In this document: one piece after another, positions 44,982 to 57,498 of the stretch | Layout: each line of letters starts with the position of its first letter | Position numbering within the stretch: the stretch's first letter is position 1 | Assembly: GCF_000204055.1 (NCBI RefSeq) | Contig: NW_006768798.1 | Location: 361,743 to 425,742 of the forward strand | Reading direction: 5' to 3' | Source of the DNA: Melampsora larici-populina 98AG31 | Taxonomy: Eukaryota > Basidiomycota > Pucciniomycetes > Pucciniales > Melampsoraceae | Length of the DNA: 64,000 nt | Position numbers and translations under genes: made by a program | Notes under the pieces: generated by a model | The model's input: the letters and a program-made list of their open reading frames with translations, nothing else | Database searches by the model: none | Told to the model about the DNA's origin: nothing

Positions 44982-46605
44982 TCATTTCCTTTGCAAGACG
45001 CCAAGCCGGCTCACTGCGATTTTGAATACGTCTTTGATACCTCGCGCGACCTCAATGTGCCATGCATCATCGCGCTCGTGGATCATGAGCGTGTCCTGCA
45101 AACCTCCATCGCCGTACAATTTGTGTTGCATCTCGTGCATTATCTCCTCCCTTGACCTTCCATTCACAAACGTCACATACCTTAAGCCGGGGTAAGATGC
45201 TTCATAAACTCGGTTCAACCGCTGAAGTGCCACATCAAAGCAATTCTATCATCAGTGATGTTTCTTAACGGACAATTTAAGAACCGTGTTTGTGGATCTC
45301 ATTGTTCAACAAAGGAAGGGACTTGCCTCAAGTTCTTGTAAGACTTTGGGATCGGTTGGCTTATGATTCTGTTGCTCATTAGCACTTATTTTACTAAGAC
45401 CTTTGACTTCACCAATCCGAGGATGACTACCTAAGAAGCTCACTCGATCTTCTAAATCAAACTCCTCTTCGACTATTTGCTGACACACCAAGATTAAATC
45501 TTCATAGGTATGGCATGGTGATTCGATCTTTTGTAGAAGAGGTATTAAGCATCGATCGATTGATTCTGAAACTTCAAAAAGTAATGAAAGGGCTTTTCTT
45601 GATTCTTTGGCTTCAGCTTCCGGGCCAACTACTTTTTCTATTGGTGGAAGAGTTACTGAGTCTGATGCAGTTGGTCTGCTTCAAAAATGTTTATCCAATT
45701 CGATTATTTATGAGAGGCACGGTCACAGAGAATCACAGATTGAACGCTTACCTTGATAAACATCCTTCCTCCTTGAGTTTGGCCAATATCTGCTCAACAA
45801 TTTCGGATAATTCTTTTTGTTGACTGTTTTCTCTCGATTCGAGAGATATAGTGATGATAGAACTATTGGTTGAATTTTCAACTTCCGGATTAGGTTCTTC
45901 AAGAGTTCGTAATTGTGATTCAAGCATTTCAGCTCCCATGAAATGATTTTGACGAGCTTTCATTCTACTTTCAATTAATGTTTTAGATCCTTTGACTAGT
46001 TTCAAGCGAAAAAGCGAGGATGTTCAAGTTCAATACCCATTGAGACAATTATTAAGGCGAAGGTGTAGCTTACGGTAGATCAGGTAAGTTTTTATCTGGA
46101 CACTGGATGTTGAAGCTGCATGAAGACTGTGAAGGCCTCGTAGGATGTCCCGATGAGAAGATTTCAATGCAGAGCAAGCTATGACAGCCATCGGTGGTGG
46201 AAGATCAACTGAATTTCTCGGGTTTCGCAAATGAGCTACTTCAACTAATTCCACTGCTTTTTCTCTCAAGCTTAAAAGCCATGGTAAACGATCCTAAGAA
46301 GGAGGACCCCAAGAATCGAAGTAAATGTGGACCAGTCTTCAATCGAAACATCGATCGATCATAAGACATACCTCCTCATTTAATGGTATACCAGAACTCA
46401 TCTTACGAATATTTGATTCAGGATGGACATCATCACCGTCTAGAAATTCGACCTTTAGTCTTTTGGCTAGCTCGATTGCAACTGTACTCTTCCTATGAGT
46501 TGATGGTGATTAGCAGGTTGTAGAGATTTATAAGTAAGTATGACCTGTGCTCAATCATACTCACCCGCAACCGCTTACACCCATCACTATTAAGATAGAA
46601 GCCAT
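44982..46605 (-). CDS. Gluconokinase fused to OHCU decarboxylase
   Basis: Six exons join in frame: 46605-46565, 46492-46372, 46293-46074, 45995-45752, 45675-45327 and 45221-44982, giving about 404 residues. Residues 1-207 are a gluconokinase (gluconate to 6-phosphogluconate): P-loop GVSGCGKST split by intron 1, FLDGDDVHP, LNEEDRLPWL, IACSALK, RDILRG, KARQNHFMGAEMLESQL. The second part is 2-oxo-4-hydroxy-4-carboxy-5-ureidoimidazoline decarboxylase of uric acid breakdown: LPPIEKV, SHPRIGEVKGLSKISANEQ with the catalytic His near residue 293, RVYEASYPGLRYVTFVNGRSREEI. The decarboxylase part has no ATG of its own before its core, and the 76-bp intron 4 preserves frame. Without splicing, the kinase would end alone at 45748. 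The last intron has a GC donor (GAG/GCAAGT). It converges on RPL22. Confidence 0.82.
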
Positions 46606-47768
46606 CTTGTGTGAGCTTTGGGGTAGATTAATCAAGACTCAAGGCGAACGAAGAGTACAAAATCAGTTTAGGATGTGCTGATCAGGATCGAAATCATTTT
46701 CAGAAGTGAATAGACAAAAACCCGAAACTCGAAGATAACTGATTTCGGGTAAGAACAAGTCTCCGGGGTCTTGTTGAGACCCAGGCTCCAGCACTGAGAG
46801 CAGACATTCGCTTCATGGTAATCGAGTGAGCCATCAGATTTATCCCAAAAAGGACCATCAACTCAAATCTCTTCGTCTGATCGATCTCATCCAGCTGATC
46901 GAACAAAGGCATGGAAACGAATATTCCAGATGTTCTCCAATCGAAGGGCATCTTCTCGTCGGTCAAACGTCTCCAGGATCATCGATATAGGCTTGAGAAC
47001 TTGGGAGGTTTTACCCCAACCCAAGCCCATCTCACGGCTTACCACTTGTCTGTGCTGTTTACATCATGAAGTTCATAGGAATCATTCATTTCTATGTCTC
47101 ATTTTACGAACAAACGCTCGAATTCGAATTTGCTACGAAGACAGAGAAGGGATTTGAAGGATCTTGGTATCCTAGAGATAATAGTGAGACCCAAATCCAC
47201 GCAATGAAATCCACTATGAAAACTATGATGTTTGCATCTACTTGGAGCTTGAAGCACCCAATCAAGCTTAGCCAGCGAACCACAATTGCTGCAAGAGATA
47301 GAAGCTGCGTCCTTAAATGAGGTTTATGAGGATATCTTATCATCAGATTGCGACAATGTAATGTGAGGATGTGTGATACACACCCCATCAGATATCTCAT
47401 GAACGAACTTTGAATAGGCAGCAGCTCAGAGTATTCATCATGTTTGTATGCATTTGCGCTCACAAGGGAGCACTCAGAATCAGAGTATATACTCAAAAGA
47501 TTACCAAAGATGATCTATATCAATCTATCATAAATTCCAAATTTGTGACCAAAACTTCGAATCATAAAATTCTATGTATCTACATCAACGGATAGGGGAA
47601 ATTGAACCCATCTGACATAAGAGTAAGAGGATCATAACCATTTTTTAATAACTTTTAAAATATTAAGCTAGAAGAAATCATAAGACGTTCGTTATCTAAA
47701 AGGTTGAAATAGCAAAGGGAATGTCAAAACCCCTTCCAAAAGCTACGCCACTAGAATAAATGACTAAC
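46606..47768. other. Interval with weak coding hints only
   Basis: The minus frame 47496-47104 (130 codons) has hydrophobic stretches (LLSLAAIVVRWLSLIG, IIVFIVDFIAWIWVSLLSLG). Fragments at 47040-46880 read MGLGWGKTSQVLKPISMILE. They may be exons of a decayed membrane protein, but I cannot connect them by splice sites. Confidence 0.35.
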
Positions 47769-47826
47769 CAGAATCAGTTTACGAAACACTCGATCCCACC
47801 GTAAGGGCGACTCGAGGGACCTTCAC
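47769..47826 (-). pseudogene. Relic fourth copy of a duplicated exon
   Basis: Begins after an acceptor like the neighbouring repeated exons, reads EGPSSRPYGGIE and then diverges to a TGA, with a donor-like GTTAGT at its end. The preceding exon already ends in a stop, so this copy is probably not translated. Confidence 0.55.
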
Positions 47827-47900
47827 CTAAAAATGATTGAAAAGCAGGTGATCGTTAGGACGGTTCAGGGAAGCAGCATAGAGGAAAGTACCGGAAGAAG

Positions 47901-48587
47901 TCACATATTAAGGTCGATGTCAACAAATTCGGAGGAGGAAGCATCCACGATCCCGTAAGGGCGGCTCGAGGGTCCTTCACCTAAAAAAGGATTAAAAAAT
48001 CAAAAAATCGATTGTTAGGATGTATCGCAGAAGTAGCGAAAATAGGAAAGATGACTAACCAAGGTCGATGTCAACAAATTCGGAGAAAGCAGTCTGCTCG
48101 ATCCCGTAAGGGCGGCTCGAGGGACCTTCACCTAAAAAGGATTACAAAATCAAACAAAGATTGTTAGAATGGCTCAAAAACGAAGCAAGAGAAAAACGAG
48201 GAGAGAAGATGACATACCAAGGTCATTTACAACGGATTGATGAGGAGTGATCTTCGCTGGAGCTTTACCCTTTGAAGCGCGGAGCTTAGAAGTAGGGCGG
48301 TGTGAAGGTAAAGGTCCAAGTTCGATGTCTTCTTCGTTGTCAGCGATGGGCTTGTTGAGAGGGATTGCGTCAAAGTGTGAGTAAAGTGTATTAGAAAAGA
48401 AAAGAGCCCATGGAAGGATTATAATCAAGTTTCGAGCGATTAATTTTAATATAAAACTGTCGGGAACATCAGGTGTATAGATTTTGGAAGTGATTATGAT
48501 TAAACTGATGACGAAGAAGAAATTGAAAGGTAAATAAATCAAGCATGTCTTTCGAAGACGTGAGATGAAAGCTTTAGTATAATTCAT
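47901..48587 (-). CDS. Small membrane protein with duplicated exons
   Basis: Exons 48587-48218, 48131-48060 and 47980-47901 give 173 residues. The first exon has two predicted transmembrane segments (about 15-38, LIYLPFNFFFVISLIIITSKI, and about 48-70, FILKLIARNLIIILPWALFF) and a cytosol-like tail (NEEDIELGPLP). Exons 2 and 3 are tandem duplicates: each begins G/EGPSSRPYGI and ends SEFVDIDL; exon 2 is 72 nt and phase-neutral, so the protein gains 24-residue repeats. Exon 3 lost its donor and runs into TGA. No family is recognised; probably lineage-specific. Start ATG at 48587 is the first in frame. Confidence 0.6.
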
Positions 48588-51500
48588 GATGATCAAGCGG
48601 AGGAAGATTCAAAGAAAAGTGAACAAGTTTTTTATGCGATGGTTGAGTGAAGAGTGTGGTGGTGGAGAGGGGAGAAAGAATTTCAGGGAAAAGTGAGCTT
48701 TTTATACTTACAGACATATTTGATGCTGATCGCTGATCGCTGATCTTTAGCATTAAGCACTCTATTAGCGTTTTTAAATAATGCGATAATGTTTGTATTT
48801 CAATCACTCATTTTTCTTGATCGTTAGTGCCAGGATTGACTTTGCAATGATACTAAATGCTGATGGACATATCAATTTTGTAATCTTTGGATACTGAAAT
48901 CAAGAAAGTCAGAATTTTGAAGCGGATTGGCCTTCATTACGCCTCCAACCATGGGATATTCAACTTTGAAGTCATTGGAGCATATTTTTGTCGTTGCTCC
49001 CTGGTCAGCAATTGATGAAGTGTGATATCTTCTTGAATCATATGAGTTTCTTGATTTCAAAGAAACTTTTGGTGATTTGAAAAAAGCATCGTTCTTTGAA
49101 AGCATCTCCGAATCCTTATAAGACGCGATTCCGAAAAAGTAGTGAAGCAAGCTTTTGATTTATTTTCCAAAATTCATTTTCGAGGAACACGATAAGCTGA
49201 GTCCATAAAAGCATTCTCAAAAATCACTGTTTCATCATGTTGACTGATTCTGAAATGTTCTTACATGTCATCGGCCGCCAAGCTATAGAATGGCAGATCA
49301 AAATATTGCTTCAGCTGTAAAAGTGACTTCACCTCCAATCTCTCAAAACCCAAATTGGTGAGAACCAAGGCTGGGAATGTCAACGAAAGGCATTTGATGG
49401 TGGGTGGACCCCAAGACAGTAATCGTTTAAGCCATGCTGACCTCCAAACAAGACTCTTACTGTCATTTTATCAACTAGTGGGTAGCTAACTTCCCTCTCA
49501 TCAATTTCTACAGGCCAGGCGGCCACATTGCGCACCGAAAACATTGCATCAATTTGTAAATATCATCAAGAAAGGATGTAGGGTTTCTTCAAGTCTTTTG
49601 TGTCCATTGTGAGACCTTGTGTGTTCATCTTCTGTAAAATTTTAGAAACTGCTATGTGCAAGCAGATGATTTTATATTTATCTGAAAGTGGCGCACTTGT
49701 TAGACAAGAAGTCAGGATCCAAGGATGGATCATGTCAAAATTGCTAGAAAGTAAATCTTCATTCATTTATCACAACACATATGCCTTTTGTTGTCAAACT
49801 GATAGAAGTGATGCTTATATATGTGATAAAAATCTCACCAATATGTTCCATGTATCATTCATCAAGAACAAATTTGGGCGATATCTTTTTTAATTTGCCC
49901 AAAATTGAAACCATATGGCTAAAAGTTTTACATTTGACAGATCCAAATGAACCTCAAAACATATTTACATGCACATTTTTTATATAGCTGATGTCAATTT
50001 TGAGTTATATCATAATGATAGAATTCAAAAGGTAATGAATATGAGCTATTTCTGAGCCAACACTTGCATTTTGGAGAAAATTATGAATGGTGATGATTGT
50101 ATAGGTATGTAAGAAAGATATATATTTATCACCTCAGAAACTTTTAGAAATTTGAGGGGCAAGGAGAGAGGTTCAGCAAAGTAAAAATGGTCTTGGAAAT
50201 CTTCATTAGCACAGAAATTTGTGGTTCTATCTTCCTTGAAGAACTATCAATGGTGTCAAGGTCTGGCTCCTGAGGAAAGACCATATCCCATGGCCTTTGT
50301 AAACGTTGATAGTGAGTTATTACTGATATATTGTACACAGATGTGGTGTTGTTGAAGATATGGTCCAAATTGACTTTTTATCTCATTTTTTCAGGTCAAG
50401 TTGTTTTGTTATTCAAATGCCATCTCCTTTTTAAGAGGTCCGGTAAACTTCATCCTTCCCCCCAGCGGGCCAAAAAGAGTAAATTTTGGTAAAGATATGG
50501 TGCAAGAGTGATGAGAAAATAAGCTTTCTTCTGTATTATAAGGGTCAAACTTGCTTAAGGAGTCTACGAGCAATATATGGCACCAAGATTTATGTTGGAA
50601 CAGCTAGAATGGGGTACTTCTTCATCATATTTTCCCAGTTTTCACCACACATGACTCATTTGAGATTCATTTGGTGATCACATACATACATACTGATTGT
50701 CATCTTTATCTACGATCACGAGTTCCTCCAAGGATCATTACCTCCCCGGACTTGACTTTTCAGCAAGCAGGTACACCTCCAACATCATCTCAGATCAAGT
50801 ATCGCACCCATGTATCGCGCGCCTTCTGTCGCCTACTCGGGAAGGGATCATTTCGGCTATCCTTCAGGTAGAAGTCCTGGCCATTGAGGACAGATCTCTT
50901 ACCAGGATTTCCCAACAAGTGCTTCCCACACATCTTTCGACTGATCAGCCACTGAAATCTGGTGGGCTTCGAATCTCGCGGAATAGTTATGTAAGGTTGA
51001 AAATAGGTGTGGAGGACCTAGATAAATTCTCCAAACTGCATAAAAAGGCTGGCAGGAATCGAGATAATGTGAATTCGCAGCATACTTTAAGTTTTGACAA
51101 TCTCTTAAACGAGTCACCTGCAGAAAGGTGGTACTGTATGTATGACCGTGGAGTCTGGCGGGCCCCAAGATTCCGGCCGATTTATTTGAGACGTCTTTGA
51201 TTTGACGAGATTTGACAACACTCACTGCTGCCGGGCTCCTTTGAAGTCTTTCGAAGGACTTCTTGCATAAATTCGCCCGGCTGTTTATCTCGCCGCTGTG
51301 AAGGTTAACTTGATGACTTTCGAAATTCCTGATTTGTGAGGCGATTTTCTGTCAGAATTTCCTGTACTGTGGATTGTACTCTTTTTTCAAAACATTGACG
51401 TGGGCTAGGGAACTGTCGCTTGCGTACAGTTGAAGCCATCGGATCGGTCTCAGGATTGAGCCTTTTCCAAGTCTTCGTATACGTGAGCCTGATCCCGTAC

Positions 51501-51700
51501 AGATTACATCTTTTCAGCACTGAAAGTTGATGCCCCTGTTTTGAAGGATGATATCAATAAGATCGAATTGTCTGTGAGTGACTGGTTCGCCTACTGGAAC
51601 TCCTATTTTATCTTATAGGCTACATAGCTCTTTGGCTTGCGCTCTGTGCCCTCTGTCGACACTTTTGAAGAATTTTATCTCCCCGTCTACCTACAATCCG
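48588..51700. other. Intergenic with one unassigned open frame
   Basis: Mostly AT-rich and without recognised genes. The plus frame 50697-51200 (167 codons, with YVRLKIGVEDLDKFSKLHKK) has ordinary protein composition but no domain I know; it could be an exon of the gene downstream or transposon debris. Confidence 0.45.
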
Positions 51701-53575
51701 ATGAGCCACCTTCGCCTTTCTCTGGTCGCTTCCACCCAACACTCAACAATTCCGCCATATGAATACTTGTTCAACCGCATCCCACCGGAGCAAAACCCTT
51801 ACGAAGTTATCATGCATCTCGTTGACGGTTGGGTGTTTCCAGCAGTACCAAAATTTACCTACGTTCTTCTGGTGGTCTTTGGAGCTAGCAATATCATAAC
51901 AATAATTGCTTGTCTTGTTGTGGTATTCATACCACTGAGGCGCAGGGGGCATGCTAGAGACAAACACGTTTGGTGGTTTCGCACACATCATGTCGACAGC
52001 AGTTGAGCTTTTGTGATTCAATTTCTTAACACCGTGTGTTCGAATTGCTCAAAATTTCTTTCACTGAATTATAACAGGCGTATCCCCTTTTTATATACCA
52101 AACGCAGGCCTTGTACGTATCGAGCGTGCTTTCCTGGTCTTAACCGTCCACCTTTGGATCACCCTTCGTATTGAATAACAAGATGACTCAAATGATAAAA
52201 ATACATCCTCATAGGCAGTGGCAATCACTCAGGCTCTCGCAAATTTTATGTTCTTGATCTATACAGTTCTGAGCTACTTTAGCTTCAAGGATCGAAAAGT
52301 CTTAAGATGGTCCTACATTTATGTGTGGCAAGTCCTCCGCCTTGCTTGATTTTTCATAGAATCACTGTATGATAATTTCTCATTCTTTGATTTTGACTTC
52401 TTCTCATCAACTTACGGGTGTCTTTCCTGTTCAAAATATTTTCAACAAAACATTACAATATTACAGGTACGACGTGTGCTGGCTACCAGGTATGTTTTGT
52501 CCATGTTGTATATCAGAGGGCCTCAGTCAGATGATCTGAGAAGACAAGAGAGCTTGGGTTCAAAAAGCGTTGGCTTATATCGGCTGCCCTCATGGGCATA
52601 TCAATGGCACAGGTTATATAGGGTTCTATCTGACTGCTGTCTCAGCACTTTATGCATGGTGAGTGCCAACGTCTGACAAAATTGATGTATCTTTATCGGA
52701 ATCATCAATCTATCTCACACAGCTTTCATTTTCCATCACAGGCTATGCTCTCCAATCCAGACACATACAAGAAGAACACTTTGCCAACCTCTGATTCTCA
52801 ACACAATCTTCGCACTCATCCCCATTTTGGTCACGCTGTCTTGCTTTTCTTTTGCAATTCTAATCTGCAATCGCATGACCAAATTCTTCTCAGCTTATGA
52901 CCAGCTCGTGGTTTGCTTTCGCGCTGCTTCTGACGCTTGGGAGCAACAAGAAGCCAACTCCAAATCTTCTCTGACGCCGCACCTTCTTCTACACACCTTG
53001 TTCAGCCCCGCGGAGGCATTTGATATCATGAGATCAGAGACTGATCTCTTGATCAAAATTCTCAAGTACTCATCCATTAGCTGGATTGTAGCTGGGCTTT
53101 TTCTTGCTTCTGTACGTGTATTTGACCATCTCTCCATCTTTCTTGATTATGATAATGAACGCGAATCGCTCAAGGATGCCGATGGGATGGTATAAAAAGT
53201 CCAGAAATTAACACTTTTATTTGTAATTGTACCTCATGTCACGAATTCTCATTAACACAGTTTTACGCCATTGCAGTCATTGCATTTGTCAAAGTCATTC
53301 GCTCTTCGTTCAAGATAGTTAAAAGTGGCAAGATAGGCTCATGTGAAATTCCAACAGAAAACATTATCGAGAGAAGCAAACGCGCTTTCAAAAGCAAGAA
53401 GAGATTCCCTGGGGCAGGATGGTGGCGAAATACTGAATTGGCAAGCCACGAGCTTTGTGCGGTTGATCTACCGCTTCAGCAACCGATCAACGAACCGTCT
53501 CAAAATCAGATCGAACTGGAAAAAGGCTATAGTAAGGTCAAACAGGATGTTTTTGAAAAAATGACTGAGAGCTGA
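51701..53575 (+). CDS. Multi-span membrane protein, unknown family
   Basis: Exons with hydrophobic segments follow one another: 51701 to about 51990 (FTYVLLVVFGASNIITIIACLVVVF, then RRRGHARDKHVWWF), about 52081-52170 (IPNAGLVRIERAFLVLTVHLWITL), about 52220-52325 (ALANFMFLIYTVLSYFSF), about 52470-52660 (YIGFYLTAVSALYAW) and 52745-53191 (TIFALIPILVTLSCFSFAILIC, ILKYSSISWIVAGLFLASV). A last exon from about 53263 ends at 53575 with a charged cytosolic tail. That suggests about seven spans. Most junctions are estimates; the ones near 52180-52220 and 53191-53263 fit in frame. Receptor-like topology is inference; the family is unknown to me. Confidence 0.5.
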
Positions 53576-54570
53576 TTCCTGAATGACTTTGTCAAACTCA
53601 TCTAAAACCTTCACTCCAGGGTATCTGGTCCGACACTGTACACTTATGCTCATCGGGCTTCTCTTTGACGTTGGGGTTGGTTTCCAATTGATGTTATCGG
53701 CTGACGAGCTGAGCAAGTTGAGTTTCTTCGAATTGAATCTATGCGATTAGAAATCTTGGAATATGCCTTATCTATGGAGCGTGTTCGGTAACCAGTTAAC
53801 CCACAAGCTGACCTTGAAATTGTCACCTCTGTCAATATATTCGCTTTCACCTTGTGGTGTAGTCCAACATATCGATCTATAAATGCCTTATTGTGTTGCT
53901 TGGACGTGATTGCAATTACACCAGCAATGCTTTTCCGAACGGTAAGTTAAATTCCAGCTTCACTCTCAAGCCTCTGCAATAGACACGAAATTTATAAGTC
54001 ATGCCAGCTGATAATGAGTATCTTGCTGCTTTATTGAATTTCGTTGATCCTCATCCCTCACTCTAAAAAACCTTTGCTGTTTTATTCATGATACGTACAT
54101 ATATATATTTTATTATTATTAGTGGCGGATATTGACTGAAAAAGATGTAACACAATCCCATGTATCTGATGAAACATCGACTAGAGTACTATAGAGGACA
54201 AGAGAAATGGAGTTGAATTTTTCATCCCTATGAAGCGAAGCAGACGACTGTTTATTCACAGAGATTTCTATGCTGACACCAAAGGCATTGTATCAAATTG
54301 ACCTCACACATTGTTGCAATTTCACTAAGGCTCATGAGAAAGTAGAAAGATCATCATTTTCGGAAAATGTGACAATAAGCTATAGAAAGGAATACCAATT
54401 CTTGAACCTAGGTTCCATTACAACTTTCCACCCCATGATAATTTTATAGACTTTCATAATTGATTTCTTTTGTTCCAAAGGATTCAAGGCGAAAAAAATC
54501 ATACAACCACAACTTTACATAATAAATACTATATTTCAAAATAAATCAATTCAAAAAATGCCTCCAAGAT

Positions 54571-57498
54571 TTAATCCAAGGAATTTGGTCTATGAAGTTT
54601 AATTTTCCATCTTTCATCATCTAAAGGTTCCAGAACTTCGACTTGTTGTAATCCGATTTTTTTCAATCCTTGACCCTTTAATCTTCTCAGCTGAATTCCA
54701 AGTTCACCATAAGTAGAAGCCACTAAAACCTCAATCAAATTATCAGGTTGAAACTTTGGATTTTGATTCCTACCGCTTTCTTCCGAATAGTCCATGTATG
54801 GTCCCAGAACTAAAATCATTGATAGAGACCCAATGACAAAGATTGGAATTAATGGTCCAAGGATATACGGTGTTTTTTTATGTTTTGTCTGATCCCATCC
54901 TATTGATTCGGTATACCATTCACCTTTTACATTCTTTGTCATATTTTGAGGTAATTGATCATCTGGGAATACACCTCCTACTGAGATAGCGGCTCTAAAG
55001 TACTGTAATTATGACGCACATTCCATCAGGACATCATCAAGATATTTTTTTAGCGATTTAATTATGCGATTTCATTTGAGATTCAAAACTCACGCTTGCT
55101 AAAAATTCAACTTGACCTTTAAAATAAAGTTCCTATTTTCAAAAAGAGTTTCCAAAATCAACAAAAGCAGGATATTTTCAACTCAGTGATATTGGGAAAA
55201 AAATCTTACTAAGATCTGATTAATGAAAGTAGTATTTGCACCACCAGAAATAAAATAAGTAGTGTTCAAAGTTGATGATGGGTTTTGACTATTATAAATA
55301 GCTTTGATCACATCACCAAATCCAGTAGTATAAATAGTTTGAGATTTACTTATCATAACTGAAAGAAGTGATACTATTGCCCTAGAGATCAACGCATTCT
55401 CTGATGTAATACTTTGAGTATTGTTCACTTCACCAGAATTGATGGATCCTTTGTAATTTACTTGGACATTTGTGATTCTGGTGTCTATTTCGCATACAGT
55501 TGAGTCTAGAAATCCATAGCCCCCACCTGATCCGGTAACTGTTATTACTGAGGAATGATATATAGTTAATTGTTGCATGACAGATACACTCTAGATCTCA
55601 AGTAGTCACTTACAATGATGACCTGGAGTTTTACTCCCAGATAAATCTTGGTCAGAGCACAGGGTCACCTGAGCTATACCTCCATCAAGGAATCTCGTTC
55701 CAATCGCGGTGACAAGACTGTCAACCACTGTAAATCAAGTGAGTAGATTTTCAAAATTGAAAAGGTTATCCTGTATCATCAGTGTTCCATATTTGATCAT
55801 TGAGGTTTATAGTAAGAAATACCAAAATTGACTTACCGAGGACTTGTCCATCTGGACACTTTGCGTCAAAAGTCAATTGAAACAAAGTATAATTCAAAGA
55901 TTTTGATACATTGGCATCTGGAAATTCAATACGTCTAGCAGAAGACAATAAAGATGGTCGATTTGGTTCGGATACATTTCGTACTTTACATTTCACCTTC
56001 GCAGTAAAGCCTTGTTGAAACATTGTATGATTTGAAGAAAACTGTTTCCCTAATTTCCAAGTTTGACCAGATATTGAAAATCGACTTGGAATTTCATTTG
56101 ATAGTATTCCTTTTACATCCTTTTGAGTAGATGATTCATCTTCCATTCCACTGACGTCTTTTTTCAATATGGGAAGCACACCAGCTAGGATCCGTGAGGT
56201 ACATGAGTATAGGTCATATATCTGTTTGCCAAAAGTTCATCAAATAGAGTGAAACACACCTGTGGAAGCATTGAAAAATGCTCCTCTGAATTTGAGTAAA
56301 CTCGACGATCCGAGTTCAGAATAAGCAGACGCTATTCCACTAGATGTCAGAAGAGGACCAAGAGCCGTTGGGTCGTTACTTTGCACTTCATGAATAGCAA
56401 GGAAATCAATCATTTGAAGTTTTGTTTAGCAGAAAACGCGATTCCAAATATGCCTCACAAGATTTTACTGTTTGATTATAAATCGGCGAAGTCATGAAGA
56501 ATTCATTAAAAGCTGCGCTAGCGAAATCGATCTCACTCCCTCGAATCGTGGACATAACCTCAATCCTCGTAGGAGTGAGTAAGGTAGCAAAGCTGTATTG
56601 CAATATTTCAGTTAGCAACCGAATTGTGGGCGTACAATACAAAGAATGAGTTTGATACAATTTTACTTACCTAGCGGTCAGTGTTTCCAATAAAGCAACT
56701 AGGACGATCGGGATGAGACAATAACTAAGGTAGGACAGTTTTATTGATAATGAACCTCTTGAAAGTTCAATGATGGAGACCAATTGGATCAGAGAGATAG
56801 GTCTCTTTAACCGTCGCTGAAGCATAATAACGACAGCGCGCGAGAACAAGCTGTTTTTTTTTTCAATCAGAATAAATGTGTATCTTTCTCGTCTTCATTA
56901 TCCGTGATCGTAAGATAAACTCAGTGAAGAAGACTAAACTATGATCCAGATGTCGAACAAATCGTTGCAAGTCCCGTGACAATCAATATTGAGATTCGAG
57001 GTGAACGTTTTACGAGTAAAGCTGATCGATTGGGAATAGCGCATTGTCTGTAAAGTGGTAAGATGAGAAAAATGATGGTGAAGACCATCAAGATTGAATG
57101 GCCAATGATGACTATCCAACCTTGACGAGAAATCGAACGTGAAGACCTGCGGTTTTCTCTGTGACGCATCCAACAAGATCAAAAACGATAGACTAGTCAA
57201 TAATTGTATCAATCCATTTCTTTACAGGAAAAGCTGACCTTTGTGTCTCAATTTTTGAGGACCGGTCTGTTTGATGATGCTCAATGTGTGAGAGGGAATA
57301 CGCAGCGGTAATATCGCTATAGTTGCATTCAAAGGGCTCCATGGGGCCTACTCGTCTGTCTGCTGTAATTGAAGAGTGTGTATCGCGCGTTTTCATAGGC
57401 TTTCGGCTTTCTTTCGACGTATCTATGCGTGATCGTCGGTCAGAATAAGATGAACCTAATCTGATCGTCTTTAACTCGTGTTCTTCCGCGATGTTCAT
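54571..57498 (-). CDS. Large membrane protein with extracellular domain
   Basis: A series of minus-strand exons in order from ATG 57498. First a charged N-terminus (MNIAEEHELKTIRLGSS), then membrane spans (WIVIIGHSILMVFTIIFLIL at about 57.1 kb; SYCLIPIVLVALLETLTA at about 56.7 kb). A long, Asn-glycosylation-rich luminal part with cysteines follows (frames 56660-56406, 56179-55766, 55578-55183). The end is a span (ILGPLIPIFVIGSLSMILVL) and a cytosolic tail stopping at 54571. Internal exon edges are approximate. The architecture resembles uncharacterised large membrane proteins of basidiomycetes; no enzymatic domain is seen. It converges on the other membrane-protein gene. Confidence 0.5.

Noticed and set aside
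47730..48180. CRISPR-like array (repeats with spacers)
   Set aside because: Only three to four units of about 150 bp in a eukaryotic genome, and the repeats are spliced, in-frame exons.
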